Source of the DNA: an uncultured Eubacteriales bacterium
GTDB taxonomy: Bacteria > Bacillota > Clostridia > Oscillospirales > Oscillospiraceae
Length of the DNA stretch: 64,000 nt
Direction of reading: 5' to 3'
Assembly (NCBI GenBank): GCA_900545495.1
Contig: UQZJ01000005.1
Coordinates: forward strand, 62,001 to 126,000
Below the pieces are notes generated by a model. That model had not been told where the DNA came from. It did not search any database and saw nothing but the letters and a program-made list of their open reading frames with translations. The position numbers and the translations under genes were made by a program. Shown here piece after piece: positions 40,219 to 48,682 of this stretch (positions are counted from its first letter, which is position 1; each line of letters begins with the position of its first letter).

Positions 40219-41238
40219 ATGACATATCAGGAGATCCTGAACAACGCCCGCACCTGCATGGGCCCCTACTGCAAGTCCTGCCCCACCTGCAACGGCCTTG
40301 CGTGCAAGAACACCGTGCCCGGCCCCGGCGCCAAGGGCATCGGCACCGGCTTCATCCGCAACTACCAGAAGTGGCAGGAGCTGTGCGTCAACATGGACAC
40401 CATCTGCGAGAACAAGCCGGTGGACACATCCTATAACTTCTTCGGCAAGCAGGTGGTGCTGCCGGTGTTCGCCGCTCCTGTGGGCGCTATGCAGCTGCAC
40501 TACGGCGACAAGTACGACGACCTGACCTACAACGACATTCTGGTGTCCGCCTGCGCCGACGCCGGGATCGCCGCCTTCACCGGCGACGGCACCAACCCCG
40601 CCGTCATTGAGGCGGCTGCGGAGGCGCTGAAGAAGAACCACGGCTGCGGCGTACCCACGGTGAAGCCCTGGAACATGGCGCTGGTGGAGGAGAAGATGGC
40701 GCTGGTCAAGGCCGCCGATCCCATCGCCATCGCCATGGATATCGACGCGGCGGGTCTGCCCTTCCTGAAGAACCTGACCCCTCCCGCCGGCAGCAAGACG
40801 GTGGAGGAGCTGCGTCAGATCGCGGAGAAGGCGGAGAAGCCCTTCATCCTCAAGGGCATTATGACGGTAGCCGGCGCGAAGAAGGCGCTGGAGGCCGGCG
40901 CCAGCGGCATCGTGGTCAGCAACCACGGCGGCCGCGTGCTGGATCAGTGTCCCGCCACGGCGGAGGTGCTGCCCGCCATTGCCGACGCGGTGGGCGGTCA
41001 GATGACCATTCTGGTGGACGGCGGCATCCGCACCGGCATGGATGTGTTCAAGGCGCTGGCGCTGGGCGCGGACGCCGTGCTGATCGGCCGTCCCTTCGTG
41101 AACATGGTCTACGGCGGCGGCGCCGAGGGCGTGCAGGTCTATGTGGACAAGCTGAAGGCCGAGCTGGCCGACACCATGGCCATGTGCGGCGCACACTGTC
41201 TGGCCGACATCAAGCGCTCCATGATCTTCGGCTACTGA
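40219..41238 (+). CDS. FMN-dependent alpha-hydroxy-acid oxidoreductase with Cys-rich N-terminus
   Basis: A 339-residue TIM-barrel flavoenzyme of the lactate oxidase/IMP-dehydrogenase-like superfamily. VFAAPVGAMQLHYGD near residue 83, FILKGIMTVAGAKKALEAGA near 212, VVSNHGGRVLDQCPAT near 234 (the catalytic His and Arg) and ILVDGGIRTGMDVFKALALG near 262 are typical. The N-terminus has C13, C18, C21, C24 and C29 (CMGPYCKSCPTCNGLAC), an arrangement able to bind an iron-sulfur cluster or zinc and absent from classical lactate oxidase. The enzyme therefore may pass electrons to a carrier rather than to oxygen (inference). AACGGAGGTACATATTC precedes the ATG. Confidence 0.88.
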   Translation: MTYQEILNNARTCMGPYCKSCPTCNGLACKNTVPGPGAKGIGTGFIRNYQKWQELCVNMDTICENKPVDTSYNFFGKQVVLPVFAAPVGAMQLHYGDKYDDLTYNDILVSACADAGIAAFTGDGTNPAVIEAAAEALKKNHGCGVPTVKPWNMALVEEKMALVKAADPIAIAMDIDAAGLPFLKNLTPPAGSKTVEELRQIAEKAEKPFILKGIMTVAGAKKALEAGASGIVVSNHGGRVLDQCPATAEVLPAIADAVGGQMTILVDGGIRTGMDVFKALALGADAVLIGRPFVNMVYGGGAEGVQVYVDKLKAELADTMAMCGAHCLADIKRSMIFGY

Positions 41239-41293
41239 GCGTAAAATTTCCTATCGAGACCGGGGGCCGGCGGCTCCCGGTCTTTTCTCCACA

Positions 41294-41340
41294 TATAAGA
41301 AAGAGCCGTATGCCCGTGGCATACGGCTCTTTCTTATATG
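41294..41340. terminator. Bidirectional terminator (very long perfect stem)
   Basis: The 22-bp stem ATATAAGAAAGAGCCGTATGCC with its exact complement and a 3-nt loop separates the converging oxidoreductase and HAD genes. Confidence 0.88.
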
Positions 41341-41346
41341 CTCTTT

Positions 41347-42036
41347 TTACAGAAGCGCAGGGATGGCGCGGAGCTCCTCCACCGCCACGTCCACGCTGTC
41401 GTTGGCAGGCGCAGCGCCGGGGCGGCGGTAGTACACGGTCTTCATGCCGTATCCCCTGCCGCCCGCCATGTCGGAGGTCAGGGAGTCGCCGATGATGGCG
41501 GCCTCCGCCGGGGTCACAGGCACCTCACGTCCCTCGTTGACCTCCCGGAAGGCGGCGTCAAAGAACAGCAGCGAGGGCTTGGACGCGCCGATACGCTCGG
41601 AGATAAAGAAATAGGTAAAGCAGTCCTTCATGCCCGCCAGCGCCAGCCGGTGGAGCTGCTGCTCGTAGGGGCCGTTGCTGGCCGCCGCCAGTATATACCG
41701 GCTGTGCAGGGTCTCCAGCAGCTCCTTGGCGCCCTCTACGGGGATGGCGCTTTCATGGAGGGCGGTGCGGAAGTATTTCTCAAACACCGTGCCGTCAAAC
41801 GCGATATCCAGCGCGGCGAACACCTTGTTCCAGCGGATCTTCTCCAGCTCCGGGAAGGTCAGTGTTCCCTCCTCGATCTGCCGCCAGAGCTTGTTGTTCT
41901 CCCGATGGAACACATCGTACATCCACGGCTCATAGGGCCGCAGGCCGAAGTGGGCAAAGCCCTCCTCCATGGTCTGGCGGATATAGGCGTCGAAGTCCAG
42001 CAGGGTGTTGTCGATGTCGATGAGGATCAGTTTCAT
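41347..42036 (-). CDS. HAD-family hydrolase, YjjG-like (pyrimidine 5'-nucleotidase type)
   Basis: A 229-residue HAD phosphatase. Motif I is LIDIDNTLLDFD at residues 4-15 (nucleophile Asp), motif II is AAASNGPYEQQLHRL near 113, motif III includes the Lys in ERIGASKPS near 148, and motif IV is AAIIGDSLTSDMAGGRGYG near 175. The order and length match the YjjG subgroup (TIGR02254 as I know it), which dephosphorylates pyrimidine nucleotides including damaged ones. It is monocistronic, with its own promoter. Confidence 0.9.
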   Translation of the reverse strand: MKLILIDIDNTLLDFDAYIRQTMEEGFAHFGLRPYEPWMYDVFHRENNKLWRQIEEGTLTFPELEKIRWNKVFAALDIAFDGTVFEKYFRTALHESAIPVEGAKELLETLHSRYILAAASNGPYEQQLHRLALAGMKDCFTYFFISERIGASKPSLLFFDAAFREVNEGREVPVTPAEAAIIGDSLTSDMAGGRGYGMKTVYYRRPGAAPANDSVDVAVEELRAIPALL

Positions 42037-42065
42037 AGGCGGCTCCCTTCGTTTTTCTCCCGTTC

Positions 42066-42094
42066 AGCATACCACATCGGCGGCGGCGATGCAA
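42066..42094 (-). promoter_or_regulatory. Promoter of the HAD gene
   Basis: TTGCAT (42094-42089) and TATGCT (42071-42066) are 17 nt apart on minus, ~30 nt before the start. The rest of the 290-bp gap to the MATE gene shows no other gene. Confidence 0.6.
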
Positions 42095-42223
42095 TGTGCA
42101 GGCGAAAATTTCAAAAAAACGGCACATGAGGGGGGCGAAAAATCCCCCTCATTTTCCATATAGGGGTACATTCTGCACAATTCCCCACGGTTCTTCTGGT
42201 GAAAAGTCTGGTGGTAAATATGC

Positions 42224-42252
42224 TTGCTTTACTGCGCGGGCGGTGCTATACT
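42224..42252 (+). promoter_or_regulatory. Promoter of the MATE gene
   Basis: TTGCTT (42224-42229) and TATACT (42247-42252) are 17 nt apart, ~75 nt upstream of the ATG at 42328. Confidence 0.6.
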
Positions 42253-42327
42253 CTGCTCTTGCAGCCTTTATGAAAATGGGATATATTTGTAAATTGAGAT
42301 CGAAATTTGGAAGTTAGGAGGTACAGA

Positions 42328-43674
42328 ATGAAGAAGATCGAGATGACCACCGGTTCCCTCTGGAAGAACATCCTGCTGTTCAGCCTGCCGCTGATGCTGA
42401 CGCAGCTGCTGGAGGTGCTGTTCAACCTGAGCGACGTGGCGGTGGTGGGTAAGTTTGCCAGCTATCAGGCGCTGGGCTCCGTGGGCTCCACGTCTACGCT
42501 GGTGACGCTGTTCGCCGGATTCCTCATCGGCATGGGCGCCGGCGTCAATGTGGCGGTAGCTCGCGCGCTGGGTATCGGCAGCGAGGAGGAGACGGAAAAA
42601 ACCATCCACTCGGCATTCATCATCTGTACCATCTTCGGTGTCGTGGTGTGTCTGGCCTGCAACCTGTTTGCCCGCCAGATGCTGGAGATGCTGAACACCA
42701 AGGAGGAGTTGATGGACGGCGCGGTTCTGTACCTGAAGATATTCTCCCTCGGTATGCCCGCCATGGCCATCTACAACTGCGGCAACGGCGTGATGAGCGC
42801 CGCCGGCGACACCAAGCGCCCCCTGCTGTATCTGACCATCGCCGGTGCGCTGAACGTGGCGCTGAACCTGTTCTTCGTCATCGGCCTGCACATGGCGGCG
42901 GACGGCGTGGCACTGGCCAGTGCCATCGCCCAGTGCGTATCGGCGGCGCTGATCGTGGCGCACCTGCTGCGGCGGAAGGATTCCTGCCGTCTGGATCTGC
43001 GGAAGCTGCGGATCCACAAGATGGCTTCCAAGCGCATTCTGATGATGGGCGTCCCCTCCGGCCTGCAAAACGCCATCTTCGCCATCGCCAACCTGTTCGT
43101 GCAGGTGGGCGTCAACTCCTTCGACGCGATCATGGTTTCCGGCAACGCGGCGGCCGCCAATGCCGACACGCTGGTGTTCAATATGATGGCGGCATACTAC
43201 ACCGCCTGCGCCAGCTTCGCCAGCCGGAACTGGGGCGCGGGAAACAAGGACCGCATCCTCAAGAGCTTCTATGTCAGTTTGCTCTACGCTTTCCTCACCG
43301 GCGCGCTGTTCGGCGGCGCTATGCTGCTGTTCGGCCGGCAGTTCCTGGGGCTGTTCGCCAACGAGGCGGCGGTCATCGACGCGGGCATGGATCGTCTGTG
43401 GATCATGGGCTTTTCCTACTGCGTATCCCCGCTGATGGACGCCAGCATCGCCGCCGCCCGCGGTATCGGCAAGAGCATCGCCCCCACCGTCATCGTCATC
43501 ATGGGCTCCTGCGTGTTCCGCGTCATCTGGATCTACACCATCTTCGCCTATTTCCACACCATCCCCTCCCTGTACCTGCTGTACATCTTCTCCTGGGCCA
43601 TCACCGGCATCGCGGAGTACATTTACTTCCGCGCCAGCTATAAGAAGTGCATGGCCGAGACGCAGATGTGGTAA
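42328..43674 (+). CDS. MATE-family efflux transporter
   Basis: A 448-residue integral membrane protein with about 12 transmembrane segments arranged as two MatE repeats. The opening ENILLFSLPLML-like segment (KNILLFSLPLMLTQLLEVLF) and VAVVGKFASYQALGSVGSTS are typical of the first repeat; MGVPSGLQNAIFAIANLFVQ near residue 240 opens the second. This family exports drugs or metabolites with Na+ or H+ antiport; the substrate is not predictable. ATG 42328 has TTAGGAGGTACAGA; the in-frame TTG at 42307 precedes that site and is rejected. Monocistronic, with its own promoter and terminator. Confidence 0.93.
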   Translation: MKKIEMTTGSLWKNILLFSLPLMLTQLLEVLFNLSDVAVVGKFASYQALGSVGSTSTLVTLFAGFLIGMGAGVNVAVARALGIGSEEETEKTIHSAFIICTIFGVVVCLACNLFARQMLEMLNTKEELMDGAVLYLKIFSLGMPAMAIYNCGNGVMSAAGDTKRPLLYLTIAGALNVALNLFFVIGLHMAADGVALASAIAQCVSAALIVAHLLRRKDSCRLDLRKLRIHKMASKRILMMGVPSGLQNAIFAIANLFVQVGVNSFDAIMVSGNAAAANADTLVFNMMAAYYTACASFASRNWGAGNKDRILKSFYVSLLYAFLTGALFGGAMLLFGRQFLGLFANEAAVIDAGMDRLWIMGFSYCVSPLMDASIAAARGIGKSIAPTVIVIMGSCVFRVIWIYTIFAYFHTIPSLYLLYIFSWAITGIAEYIYFRASYKKCMAETQMW

Positions 43675-43680
43675 CTATAA

Positions 43681-43717
43681 AAAAGAAATGACCCGCTCTC
43701 GCGGGTCATTTCTTTTT
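43681..43717. terminator. Bidirectional terminator MATE / hsp20
   Basis: AAAAGAAATGACCCGC and GCGGGTCATTTCTTTT pair around a TCTC loop with a T6 run on plus and A-run on the other side. Confidence 0.92.
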
Positions 43718-43725
43718 TGCGTGCA

Positions 43726-44169
43726 TCAGCCGATGGTGACGCTGGTGTTCTTGGGCAGCTGCTTCTTGGCGGCCTTGGGGATGGACAGCTGCAAAATGCC
43801 GTTTTCAAACTTGGCGGTCACATCCTCCGGCTCTACATCCTCACCCACATAGAAGGTGCGGCTGCAAGCGCCGGCATAGCGCTCCTGACGGATGTACTTG
43901 CCCTTCTTGTCGGACTGCTCCTTATCCAGACCCTTGGAGGCCTGAATGGTCAGGTAACCGTTCTTCAGCTCCACGTTCACCTCGTCCTTGGTGAAGCCGG
44001 GCAGGTCAACATCCAGCTCGTAGGTACCCTCCGTCTCACGGACGTCGGTCTTCATCAGGTTCTTGGCGTGCTTGCCGTACAGGGGATCGCGGCCCTGCGG
44101 GACCATCATGCCAAAGGGATCGGAAAAGAAATCATCAAACAGGTTCTCACCAAAAATGCTGGGCAACAT
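43726..44169 (-). CDS. hsp20: Small heat shock protein (Hsp20/alpha-crystallin family)
   Basis: A 147-residue ATP-independent chaperone. The N-terminus is short and Phe-rich (ENLFDDFFSDPFG). The alpha-crystallin domain runs from about residue 38 to 132 with YELDVDLPGFTKDEVNVELK, GYLTIQASKG and FENGILQLSIPKAAKKQLPK, the last including the G-x-L motif. The C-terminal extension with VTI resembles the I-x-I/V-type anchor. A CIRCE element overlapping the promoter shows control by HrcA. Monocistronic. Confidence 0.96.
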   Translation of the reverse strand: MLPSIFGENLFDDFFSDPFGMMVPQGRDPLYGKHAKNLMKTDVRETEGTYELDVDLPGFTKDEVNVELKNGYLTIQASKGLDKEQSDKKGKYIRQERYAGACSRTFYVGEDVEPEDVTAKFENGILQLSIPKAAKKQLPKNTSVTIG

Positions 44170-44295
44170 ATGTCATACCTCCATTCGTACTGCGGCGCAC
44201 CCTGTGGGGCGCCGTCTCTATATTACCCTCATTGTGTAAACATCTTAACCCTCTCGTCGGGGCTTTTCGCATCCCCTCTCTCAAGGTTCGGCTTT

Positions 44296-44323
44296 ATTAT
44301 AGCGCTGATTTTAGCACTGTCAA
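44296..44323 (-). promoter_or_regulatory. Sigma-A promoter of hsp20
   Basis: TTGACA (44323-44318) and TATAAT (44301-44296) are 16 nt apart on minus. The -35 box lies inside the CIRCE element. Confidence 0.85.
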
Positions 44324-44337
44324 GAGCCGAGTGCTAA
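44311..44337. promoter_or_regulatory. CIRCE element (HrcA operator)
   Basis: TTAGCACTG-N9-GAGTGCTAA differs from the consensus TTAGCACTC-N9-GAGTGCTAA at one base. It covers the -35 box of hsp20, a position where bound HrcA would block RNA polymerase. Confidence 0.93.
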
Positions 44338-44434
44338 TGTTCACAAAAGTAGCAAAGTCTGTTCACAAAATATGCAATAAGTCCCGGAACCGCCGGTGTT
44401 CAGGAAAAATTTACAGGTTTTTCCGCTGCGCCCT

Positions 44435-44463
44435 TTGACTTTACGGTACGGCGCGACTATAAT
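44435..44463 (+). promoter_or_regulatory. Sigma-A promoter of ftsH
   Basis: TTGACT (44435-44440) and TATAAT (44458-44463) are 17 nt apart, ~35 nt before the ATG. The hsp20/ftsH gap (330 nt) also holds the CIRCE element and hsp20 promoter. Confidence 0.8.
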
Positions 44464-44497
44464 ACTCTGAAAAATACGTCTGCAAGGAGGCGCTTGT

Positions 44498-46315
44498 ATG
44501 AAAGAGGTCAAGACACCGAAGAAACCGCTGCTCTACTATTATATTGTGGCGCTGCTGGTGCTGCTGCTGTTCAACTTCTTCGCCATGCCGCTGCTGGCAC
44601 GGCAGCAGGTGGAGGAGGTGGACTACGGCACCTTCATGACCATGACGGAGAATAAAGAGATCGGCGAGGTGGAGATCGAGTCCAACCAGATCATCTTCAC
44701 CAACAAGGACGGCAGCAAGATCTACAAAACCGGCGTGCTGGACGACCCTGAGCTGGTAGACCGGCTCCACGCCTCCGGCGCGGAGTTCGCCAGCGAGATC
44801 GTGGAGCAGATGTCCCCATTCCTGAGCATCCTGGGCTGGGTGCTGCCGCTGATCATCTTCATTGCCATCGGCCAGTTCATGGCCAAGAAGCTGACGGATA
44901 AGGCGGGCGGCGGCGCAGGCTCCATGATGTTCGGCATGGGCAAGTCCAACGCCAAGATCTACGTCCAGTCCACGGACGGCGGCATCCGCTTTGCCGACGT
45001 GGCCGGTGAGGACGAGGCCAAGGAGAATTTGCAGGAGGTGGTCAACTACCTCCACGACCCCACCAAGTATCGGGAGATCGGCGCCTCCATGCCCAAGGGC
45101 ATCCTGCTGGTAGGCCCTCCGGGTACCGGCAAGACCATGCTGGCCAAGGCCGTGGCAGGCGAGTCCAATGTCCCCTTCTTCTCCATCTCCGGCTCGGAGT
45201 TTGTGGAGATGTTCGTGGGCATGGGCGCATCCAAGGTCCGCGACCTGTTCAATCAGGCCAAGGAGAAGGCCCCTTGCATCGTGTTCATCGACGAGATCGA
45301 CGCCATCGGCCAGAAGCGCAGCGGCGGTCAGTACGGCGGCAACGATGAGCGGGAGCAGACGCTGAACCAGCTCCTGACGGAGATGAACGGCTTTGCCGAC
45401 AACACCGGCGTCATTATCCTCGCCGCCACCAACCGGCCCGAGTCCCTTGACCCGGCGCTGACCCGTCCCGGACGGTTCGACCGGCGGGTGCCGGTGGAAC
45501 TGCCCGACCTGAAGGGCCGCGAGGATATCCTGAAGGTACACGCCAAGAAGGTCAAGCTGGCGGAAAACGTGGACTTCAACGTGGTGGCGCGTATGGCCTC
45601 CGGTGCCTCCGGCGCAGAGCTTGCCAACATCGTCAACGAGGCGGCGCTCCGCGCCGTCCGGGACGGACGCAAGCTGGTGACCCAGTCCGATCTGGAGGAG
45701 AGCATTGAGGTGGTCATCGCCGGTTATCAGAAGAAGAACGCCATCATGACCGATCACGAGAAGAAGATCGTGGCCTACCACGAGATCGGCCACGCGCTGG
45801 TGGCGGCGCGGCAGACCAACTCCGCGCCGGTGCAGAAGATCACCATTATCCCCCGTACCTCCGGCGCACTGGGCTACACCATGCAGGTGGAGGAGGGCAA
45901 CCACTATCTGATGAACAAGGAGGAGCTGGAGAACAAGATCGCCACCCTCACCGGCGGACGCGCCGCCGAGGAGATCGTGTTCCACTCCATCACCACCGGC
46001 GCCTCCAACGACATCGAGCAGGCCACCAAGCTGGCCCGCGCCATGCTCACCCGCTACGGCATGAGCGATGAGTTCGGCATGGTGGCGCTGGAGACGGTGC
46101 AGAACCAGTATCTGGGCGGCGACACCTCCCTCGCCTGCGCCGCCGGTACGCAGGAGAAGATCGACCAGCTGGTGGTAGACCTTGTCCGCCGCCAGCACGA
46201 GAAGGCCGTGCAGCTCCTGACCAACGACCGGGAGAAGCTGGATCAGCTTGCTCAGTACCTATATGAAAAAGAGACGATCACCGGCGAGGAGTTCATGAAG
46301 ATCCTCAACGGCTGA
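44498..46315 (+). CDS. ftsH: ATP-dependent zinc metalloprotease FtsH
   Basis: A 605-residue membrane-anchored AAA+ protease. Two transmembrane helices flank an extracytoplasmic domain (residues ~12-32 and ~110-130). Walker A is LVGPPGTGKTMLAKAVAGES near 205, Walker B is CIVFIDEIDAIGQKR near 264, the SRH is RPESLDPALTRPGRFDRRV near 310, and the zinc site is HEIGHALV near 428 with the third ligand Asp in a later GASNDIEQATKLARAM. HEIGH replaces the more common HEAGH but keeps HExxH. AAGGAGG precedes the ATG. The SpoU methyltransferase gene follows by 17 nt in the same transcript. Confidence 0.97.
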   Translation: MKEVKTPKKPLLYYYIVALLVLLLFNFFAMPLLARQQVEEVDYGTFMTMTENKEIGEVEIESNQIIFTNKDGSKIYKTGVLDDPELVDRLHASGAEFASEIVEQMSPFLSILGWVLPLIIFIAIGQFMAKKLTDKAGGGAGSMMFGMGKSNAKIYVQSTDGGIRFADVAGEDEAKENLQEVVNYLHDPTKYREIGASMPKGILLVGPPGTGKTMLAKAVAGESNVPFFSISGSEFVEMFVGMGASKVRDLFNQAKEKAPCIVFIDEIDAIGQKRSGGQYGGNDEREQTLNQLLTEMNGFADNTGVIILAATNRPESLDPALTRPGRFDRRVPVELPDLKGREDILKVHAKKVKLAENVDFNVVARMASGASGAELANIVNEAALRAVRDGRKLVTQSDLEESIEVVIAGYQKKNAIMTDHEKKIVAYHEIGHALVAARQTNSAPVQKITIIPRTSGALGYTMQVEEGNHYLMNKEELENKIATLTGGRAAEEIVFHSITTGASNDIEQATKLARAMLTRYGMSDEFGMVALETVQNQYLGGDTSLACAAGTQEKIDQLVVDLVRRQHEKAVQLLTNDREKLDQLAQYLYEKETITGEEFMKILNG

Positions 46316-46332
46316 CGCAGGAAGGAGGGCCT

Positions 46333-47160
46333 ATGGCCCGCATCATAGAGATCACCGATTTTGCTGCGCCGGAGCTGGATGTCTACGCCCGCGCCACCGA
46401 AAACCAACTGGTCAACCGCGCCGATCCGGCCAACGCCCTGTTCATCGCGGAGAGCCCGCTGGTCATCGGACGGGCGCTGGACGCAGGCTGTGTGCCGGTG
46501 TCGTTCCTCATGGAGCCGCAGCATATCACCGGCAAGGGCGCGGAGCTCCTGCACCGCTGTGACCCGGACATTCCCGTCTACACCGCGTCGCTGGATGTAC
46601 TGACCCAACTCACCGGCTTCCACCTGACACGGGGGATGCTGTGCGCCATGCGGCGGCCTCCCCTGCCCTCCGTGGCGGAGGTATGCGCCGGTGCGCGGCG
46701 CATCGCCGTGCTGGAAAACGTGATGAACCCCACCAACGTGGGAGCCATCTTCCGGTGCGCGGCGGCGCTGGGCATGGACGCGGTGCTGCTGACCCGGCAG
46801 GGCAGCGACCCGCTGTACCGGCGGGCGTCCCGGGTCAGCATGGGTAACGTGTTTCTGGTGCCGTGGACATACCTGCCGGAGGAGGGCGACTGGACGGAGA
46901 CGCTGCACACGCTGGGCTTTACCACGGCGGCGATGGCGCTGCGGCAGGATTCCCTGCGGCTGGACGACCCCCGGCTGTTACAGGCGGAAAAGCTGGCGGT
47001 GGTGCTTGGCACCGAGGGCGACGGGCTGGCGGACGGCACCATCGCCCGGTGCGACCACACGGTGATGATCCCCATGACCCACGGGGTGGACAGCCTGAAC
47101 GTGGCGGCGGCCAGCGCCGTGGCCTTCTATCAGCTGGGGCTTCAATGCCGCGACAAGTAA
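46333..47160 (+). CDS. SpoU/TrmH-family RNA 2'-O-methyltransferase
   Basis: A 275-residue SPOUT methyltransferase with an N-terminal substrate-binding part and a C-terminal SpoU core. Motif 1 is ENVMNPTNVGAIFRCAAALG near residue 134, motif 2 is VLGTEGDGLADGTIARCDHT near 222, and motif 3 is IPMTHGVDSLNVAAASAVAF near 244, which form the trefoil knot SAM site. Such enzymes methylate ribose 2'-OH in rRNA or tRNA; which site is unknown. GAAGGAGGGCCT precedes the ATG. It is transcribed with ftsH and ends at a strong terminator. Confidence 0.94.
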   Translation: MARIIEITDFAAPELDVYARATENQLVNRADPANALFIAESPLVIGRALDAGCVPVSFLMEPQHITGKGAELLHRCDPDIPVYTASLDVLTQLTGFHLTRGMLCAMRRPPLPSVAEVCAGARRIAVLENVMNPTNVGAIFRCAAALGMDAVLLTRQGSDPLYRRASRVSMGNVFLVPWTYLPEEGDWTETLHTLGFTTAAMALRQDSLRLDDPRLLQAEKLAVVLGTEGDGLADGTIARCDHTVMIPMTHGVDSLNVAAASAVAFYQLGLQCRDK

Positions 47161-47198
47161 AAAAGAGTCCCGCAGCATATGCTGCGGGACTCTTTTTA
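47159..47198. terminator. Bidirectional terminator SpoU gene / metK
   Basis: AAAAAGAGTCCCGCAGC and GCTGCGGGACTCTTTTT pair around an ATAT loop; the site separates two converging genes. Confidence 0.93.
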
Positions 47199-47208
47199 TA
47201 TTGGGTTT

Positions 47209-48393
47209 TTACAGACCCAGCGCGGCCTTGAGGGCGTCCACGCGGTCGGTCTTCTCCCACGTCACGCCCAGATCCTCGCGGCCCATGTGGCCATAGGCCG
47301 CCAGCTGGCGGTAGATGGGCTTGCGCAGATCCAGATCGCGGATGATGGCGGTGGGACGCAGGTCAAAGACCTTCTCCACAGCGGCCTCCAGCTTGTCGTC
47401 GGTCACCACGCCGGTGCCGAAGGTCTCCACCAGCACGCTGACGGGACGGGCCACGCCGATGGCGTAGGCCAGCTGCACCTGGCACTTCTTGGCAAGACCG
47501 GCAGCCACCACGTTCTTGGCCACCCAGCGGGCGGCGTAGGCGGCGGAGCGGTCCACCTTGGTAGGATCCTTGCCGGAGAAGGCGCCGCCGCCGTGGGGGG
47601 CGCTGCCGCCGTAGGTATCCACAATGATCTTGCGGCCGGTGAGACCGGTATCGGCGGCGGGGCCGCCGTTGACGAAGCGGCCGGTGGGGTTGACGTAGAT
47701 CTTCGTCTCGCCGTCCAGCAGATGGGCGGGGACGGTGGGTTTGATGACCAGCTCGATCATATCCTTGCGGATCTGCTCCAGAGAGACATCGGGGCTATGC
47801 TGGGTGGACAGCACCACGGTGTCCACGCGGACGGGTGCGCCGTTCTCATCGTACTCCACGGTGATCTGGGTCTTACCGTCAGGACGGAGATAGTCCACCA
47901 GACCCTGCTTGCGCACGTCGGTCAGGCGCTTTGCCATCTTCTGGGCGATGGAGATAGCCAGCGGCATCAGCTCCGGCGTCTCGTCGCAGGCGTAGCCGAA
48001 CATCATGCCCTGGTCGCCGGCGCCGTTGTCCAGCTCGCTCTCGCCCTTGGCCTTGGCCTCGTAGCTCTTGTCCACGCCCAGCGCGATGTCGCTGGACTGC
48101 TCGTCGATGTTGGTGATGACGGCGCAGGTGTTGCCGTCAAAGCCGTACTGGGAGCGGTCGTAGCCGATGTCCAGCACCACCTGACGGGCGATCTTGGCGA
48201 TATCCACATAGCAGTTGGTGGTGATCTCACCCATGATGTGGATCAGGCCGGTGGAGGCGCAGGTCTCGCAGGCCACGCGGCCGTTGGGGTCCTGCTCAAA
48301 GATCGCGTCCAGCACCGCGTCGGAGATCTGGTCGCAGATCTTATCGGGATGCCCCTCGGTAACGGATTCAGAAGTAAACAGATGTCTTGCCAT
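47209..48393 (-). CDS. metK: S-adenosylmethionine synthetase
   Basis: A 394-residue enzyme that makes SAM from methionine and ATP. LFTSESVTEGHPDKICDQIS at the N-terminus holds the ATP-site His; GAGDQGMMFGYACDETPELM near residue 117 is the flexible gate region; GGAFSGKDPTKVDRSAAYAA near 260 is the P-loop-like signature 2. The length is standard. AGAAAGGAGAAATTATC precedes the ATG. It is monocistronic and controlled by a SAM-I riboswitch, so expression falls when SAM is plentiful. Confidence 0.98.
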   Translation of the reverse strand: MARHLFTSESVTEGHPDKICDQISDAVLDAIFEQDPNGRVACETCASTGLIHIMGEITTNCYVDIAKIARQVVLDIGYDRSQYGFDGNTCAVITNIDEQSSDIALGVDKSYEAKAKGESELDNGAGDQGMMFGYACDETPELMPLAISIAQKMAKRLTDVRKQGLVDYLRPDGKTQITVEYDENGAPVRVDTVVLSTQHSPDVSLEQIRKDMIELVIKPTVPAHLLDGETKIYVNPTGRFVNGGPAADTGLTGRKIIVDTYGGSAPHGGGAFSGKDPTKVDRSAAYAARWVAKNVVAAGLAKKCQVQLAYAIGVARPVSVLVETFGTGVVTDDKLEAAVEKVFDLRPTAIIRDLDLRKPIYRQLAAYGHMGREDLGVTWEKTDRVDALKAALGL

Positions 48394-48425
48394 GATAATT
48401 TCTCCTTTCTTTTGGGAACACGCAA

Positions 48426-48572
48426 CAAAAAAGCGCTCTGCCGAACCGACAGAGTGCTGAAGCTTTCTTGCCTTCCCTCATCTTTCGATTCGTTCGCCGG
48501 ATTTGGCACCTTGAAAAAACAGGTTGCCGTGGCTTCATCGGGCCGGTCCCTTCGCCACTCTTGATAAGGTAT
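48426..48572 (-). ncRNA. SAM-I riboswitch (S box) with terminator, upstream of metK
   Basis: On minus the conserved parts appear in order: CTTATCAAGAGTGGCGAAGG (48569-48550), the core GATGAAGCCACGGCAACC, AAGGTGCCAAATCC, and GATGAG (48482-48477), which pairs with CTTATC to close P1. An intrinsic terminator follows (AGCACTCTGTCGG/ CCGGCAGAGCGCT-type stem, 48458-48430, then T6). This is the known OFF-switch layout: SAM binding favours termination before metK. Confidence 0.95.
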
Positions 48573-48587
48573 GAACTTGTGCCATAT

Positions 48588-48615
48588 ATGATAGCAGGTT
48601 TTTTGCGGTTGTCAA
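48588..48615 (-). promoter_or_regulatory. Sigma-A promoter of metK riboswitch
   Basis: TTGACA (48615-48610) and TATCAT (48593-48588) are 16 nt apart on minus, ~20 nt before the riboswitch. Confidence 0.8.
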
Positions 48616-48617
48616 TA

Positions 48618-48654
48618 GGTTTTTCGAAAAAACCGGAAACAATTTACTTTCCGG
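48618..48654. repeat. Two adjacent palindromes between metK and the rhomboid-like gene
   Basis: GGTTTTT-CG-AAAAAACC (48618-48634) and CCGGAAA-N8-TTTCCGG (48633-48654) lie back to back just upstream of the metK -35 box. They are perfect or near-perfect inverted repeats without a T-run in coding sense, so operator function is as likely as termination. Confidence 0.5.
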
Positions 48655-48682
48655 AAACTTTTCCATTGTTCAAAAAAATGAC

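Noticed and set aside
41294..41340. The 22-bp perfect hairpin as a mobile repeat (MITE-like)
   Set aside because: It lies exactly between two converging genes with terminator-like flanks and occurs once in the window; a terminator explains it.
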